5,119 nucleotides of DNA from a bacterium (GTDB lineage: Bacteria > SZUA-79 > Acidulodesulfobacterales > Acidulodesulfobacteraceae). Under the pieces are notes generated by a model. The model made no database searches, was not told the DNA's origin, and saw only the letters and a list, made by a program, of their open reading frames with translations. Location: NCBI GenBank assembly GCA_021806125.1, contig JAJZYC010000112.1, positions 1 through 5,119 of the forward strand, written 5' to 3'. The position numbers and the translations under genes are program-made. The number at the start of each line of letters is the position of its first letter. Within the stretch, counting starts at the first letter, position 1. Positions 4,642 through 5,119 of the stretch are shown here, in pieces.

Positions 4642-5119
4642 TCTAAATCCGGCATTTTCCCTGAACTTAACTTCGTCCTCTATGATTTTTGCAAAAGAAA
4701 GCAGTCTGTCTTCCGTCGCCCAGGGCGATATAACCTGCAAACCTACGGGAAGAACGCCGCCTTGCTTCGACGGATTTTTTACGGTGCCGACAGGCATGCT
4801 TAACCCCGGCAAATACGCAAGATTAACGGAAATCGTGTAAATATCCGACAGATACATGCTTAAAGGATCCGCCGTCTTCTCACCTATTAAAAACGCCGGC
4901 GTAGGCGAAGTTGGGCCTATTATTATATCGACTTTTCCGAATGCGTCTTTGTAATTATTAGTGATGAGCTTTCTGACTAAAGATGCTTTCTTGTAATAAG
5001 CGTCGTAGTAACCTGCAGATAAAGCAAAAGTCCCTAAAATTATACGCCTTTTTACCTCGTTTCCGAAACCCGCTTCCCTGGACTTTCTGTAAAGGCTGTC
5101 CAGACTTTGTATTCCATTC
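4627..5119 (-). CDS. gatA: Aspartyl/glutamyl-tRNA amidotransferase subunit A, C-terminal part
   Basis: Glutaminase (amidase-signature) subunit of GatCAB, which hydrolyses glutamine and channels ammonia to GatB. Only the last 163 codons are in the window; the gene enters from the right edge. An internal Met (codon top at 4857) should not be taken as the start, because the frame stays open and conserved up to the edge. Clear family blocks: GFGNEVKRRIILGTFALSAGYYDAYYKKA, then VDIIIGPTSPTPAF, IGEKTADPLSMYLSDIYTISVNLA, LPGLSMPVG and GVLPVGLQVI. The Lys-Ser-Ser catalytic triad lies upstream and cannot be checked. In SVNLAYLPG a Tyr stands where I recall Gly in most GatA proteins. The gene ends with TAG followed by TAA, at the start of a tandem duplication. 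gatB follows after 185 bp, probably in the same transcript. Confidence 0.95.
   Translation of the reverse strand, partial: NGIQSLDSLYRKSREAGFGNEVKRRIILGTFALSAGYYDAYYKKASLVRKLITNNYKDAFGKVDIIIGPTSPTPAFLIGEKTADPLSMYLSDIYTISVNLAYLPGLSMPVGTVKNPSKQGGVLPVGLQVISPWATEDRLLSFAKIIEDEVKFRENAGFRKLDI

Noticed and set aside
4552..4803. A plus-strand open frame of 83 codons preceded by AAGGAGGGG
   Set aside because: The Shine-Dalgarno-like sequence is one arm of the palindromic hairpin, and the frame runs antisense through the end of gatA. The protein resembles nothing I recognise, so the apparent ribosome binding site is probably coincidence.
4627..4857. A separate 76-residue protein starting at an internal ATG
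   Set aside because: The same frame stays open to the window edge with clear GatA motifs upstream of that Met. It is the tail of gatA and not an independent gene.

Overview
The window is a run of seven closely packed genes, all on the minus strand. In order of transcription, from the right edge to the left, they are: gatA (3' end only), gatB, hicB, hicA, mtnA, ilvE, and the start of an NAD-dependent sugar epimerase/dehydratase cut by the left edge. No rRNA, tRNA, CRISPR array or transposase gene is visible. Base composition is moderate, roughly 40% G+C. Strong GGAGG-type ribosome binding sites, GTG and TTG starts and operon packing show a bacterium. GatA plus GatB means it makes Gln-tRNA(Gln) and/or Asn-tRNA(Asn) by transamidation. 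The protein sequences look Gram-negative or deltaproteobacterial to me, but that is an impression and not shown by the sequence.

Right part (4627-5119): the last 163 codons of gatA. The 185-bp gap between gatA and gatB (4442-4626) is unusually long and repeat-rich for a gatCAB operon. It holds a 33-bp imperfect tandem duplication that begins inside the last codons of gatA and copies its stop codon, a two-hairpin palindromic element resembling a REP/MITE-type repeat, and a perfect 11-bp tandem repeat just upstream of gatB.

Middle (2560-4441): a full-length gatB, followed after only 3 bp by a complete hicB-hicA toxin-antitoxin pair whose genes overlap by 11 bp. The pair is AT-richer (about 34% G+C by hand count) than the genes on either side and reads like a small insertion into a housekeeping transcription unit.

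Left part (1-2534): mtnA begins 25 bp after hicA, with a GTG start behind a strong ribosome binding site. It keeps the catalytic Cys160 and Asp240 of the family. After a 71-bp, very AT-rich spacer that may hold a promoter comes ilvE, a branched-chain aminotransferase. The epimerase gene starts 18 bp after ilvE with a TTG codon.

Functionally the window combines tRNA-dependent amidation (gatA, gatB), a post-segregational or stress-type RNA interferase pair (hicBA), methylthioribose-1-phosphate metabolism (mtnA), branched-chain amino acid transamination (ilvE) and nucleotide-sugar metabolism (epimerase). The mtnA-ilvE adjacency could link the first and last parts of methionine salvage, but this is inference. 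The most notable observations are the hicBA pair lodged between gatB and mtnA and the repeat cluster between gatA and gatB.
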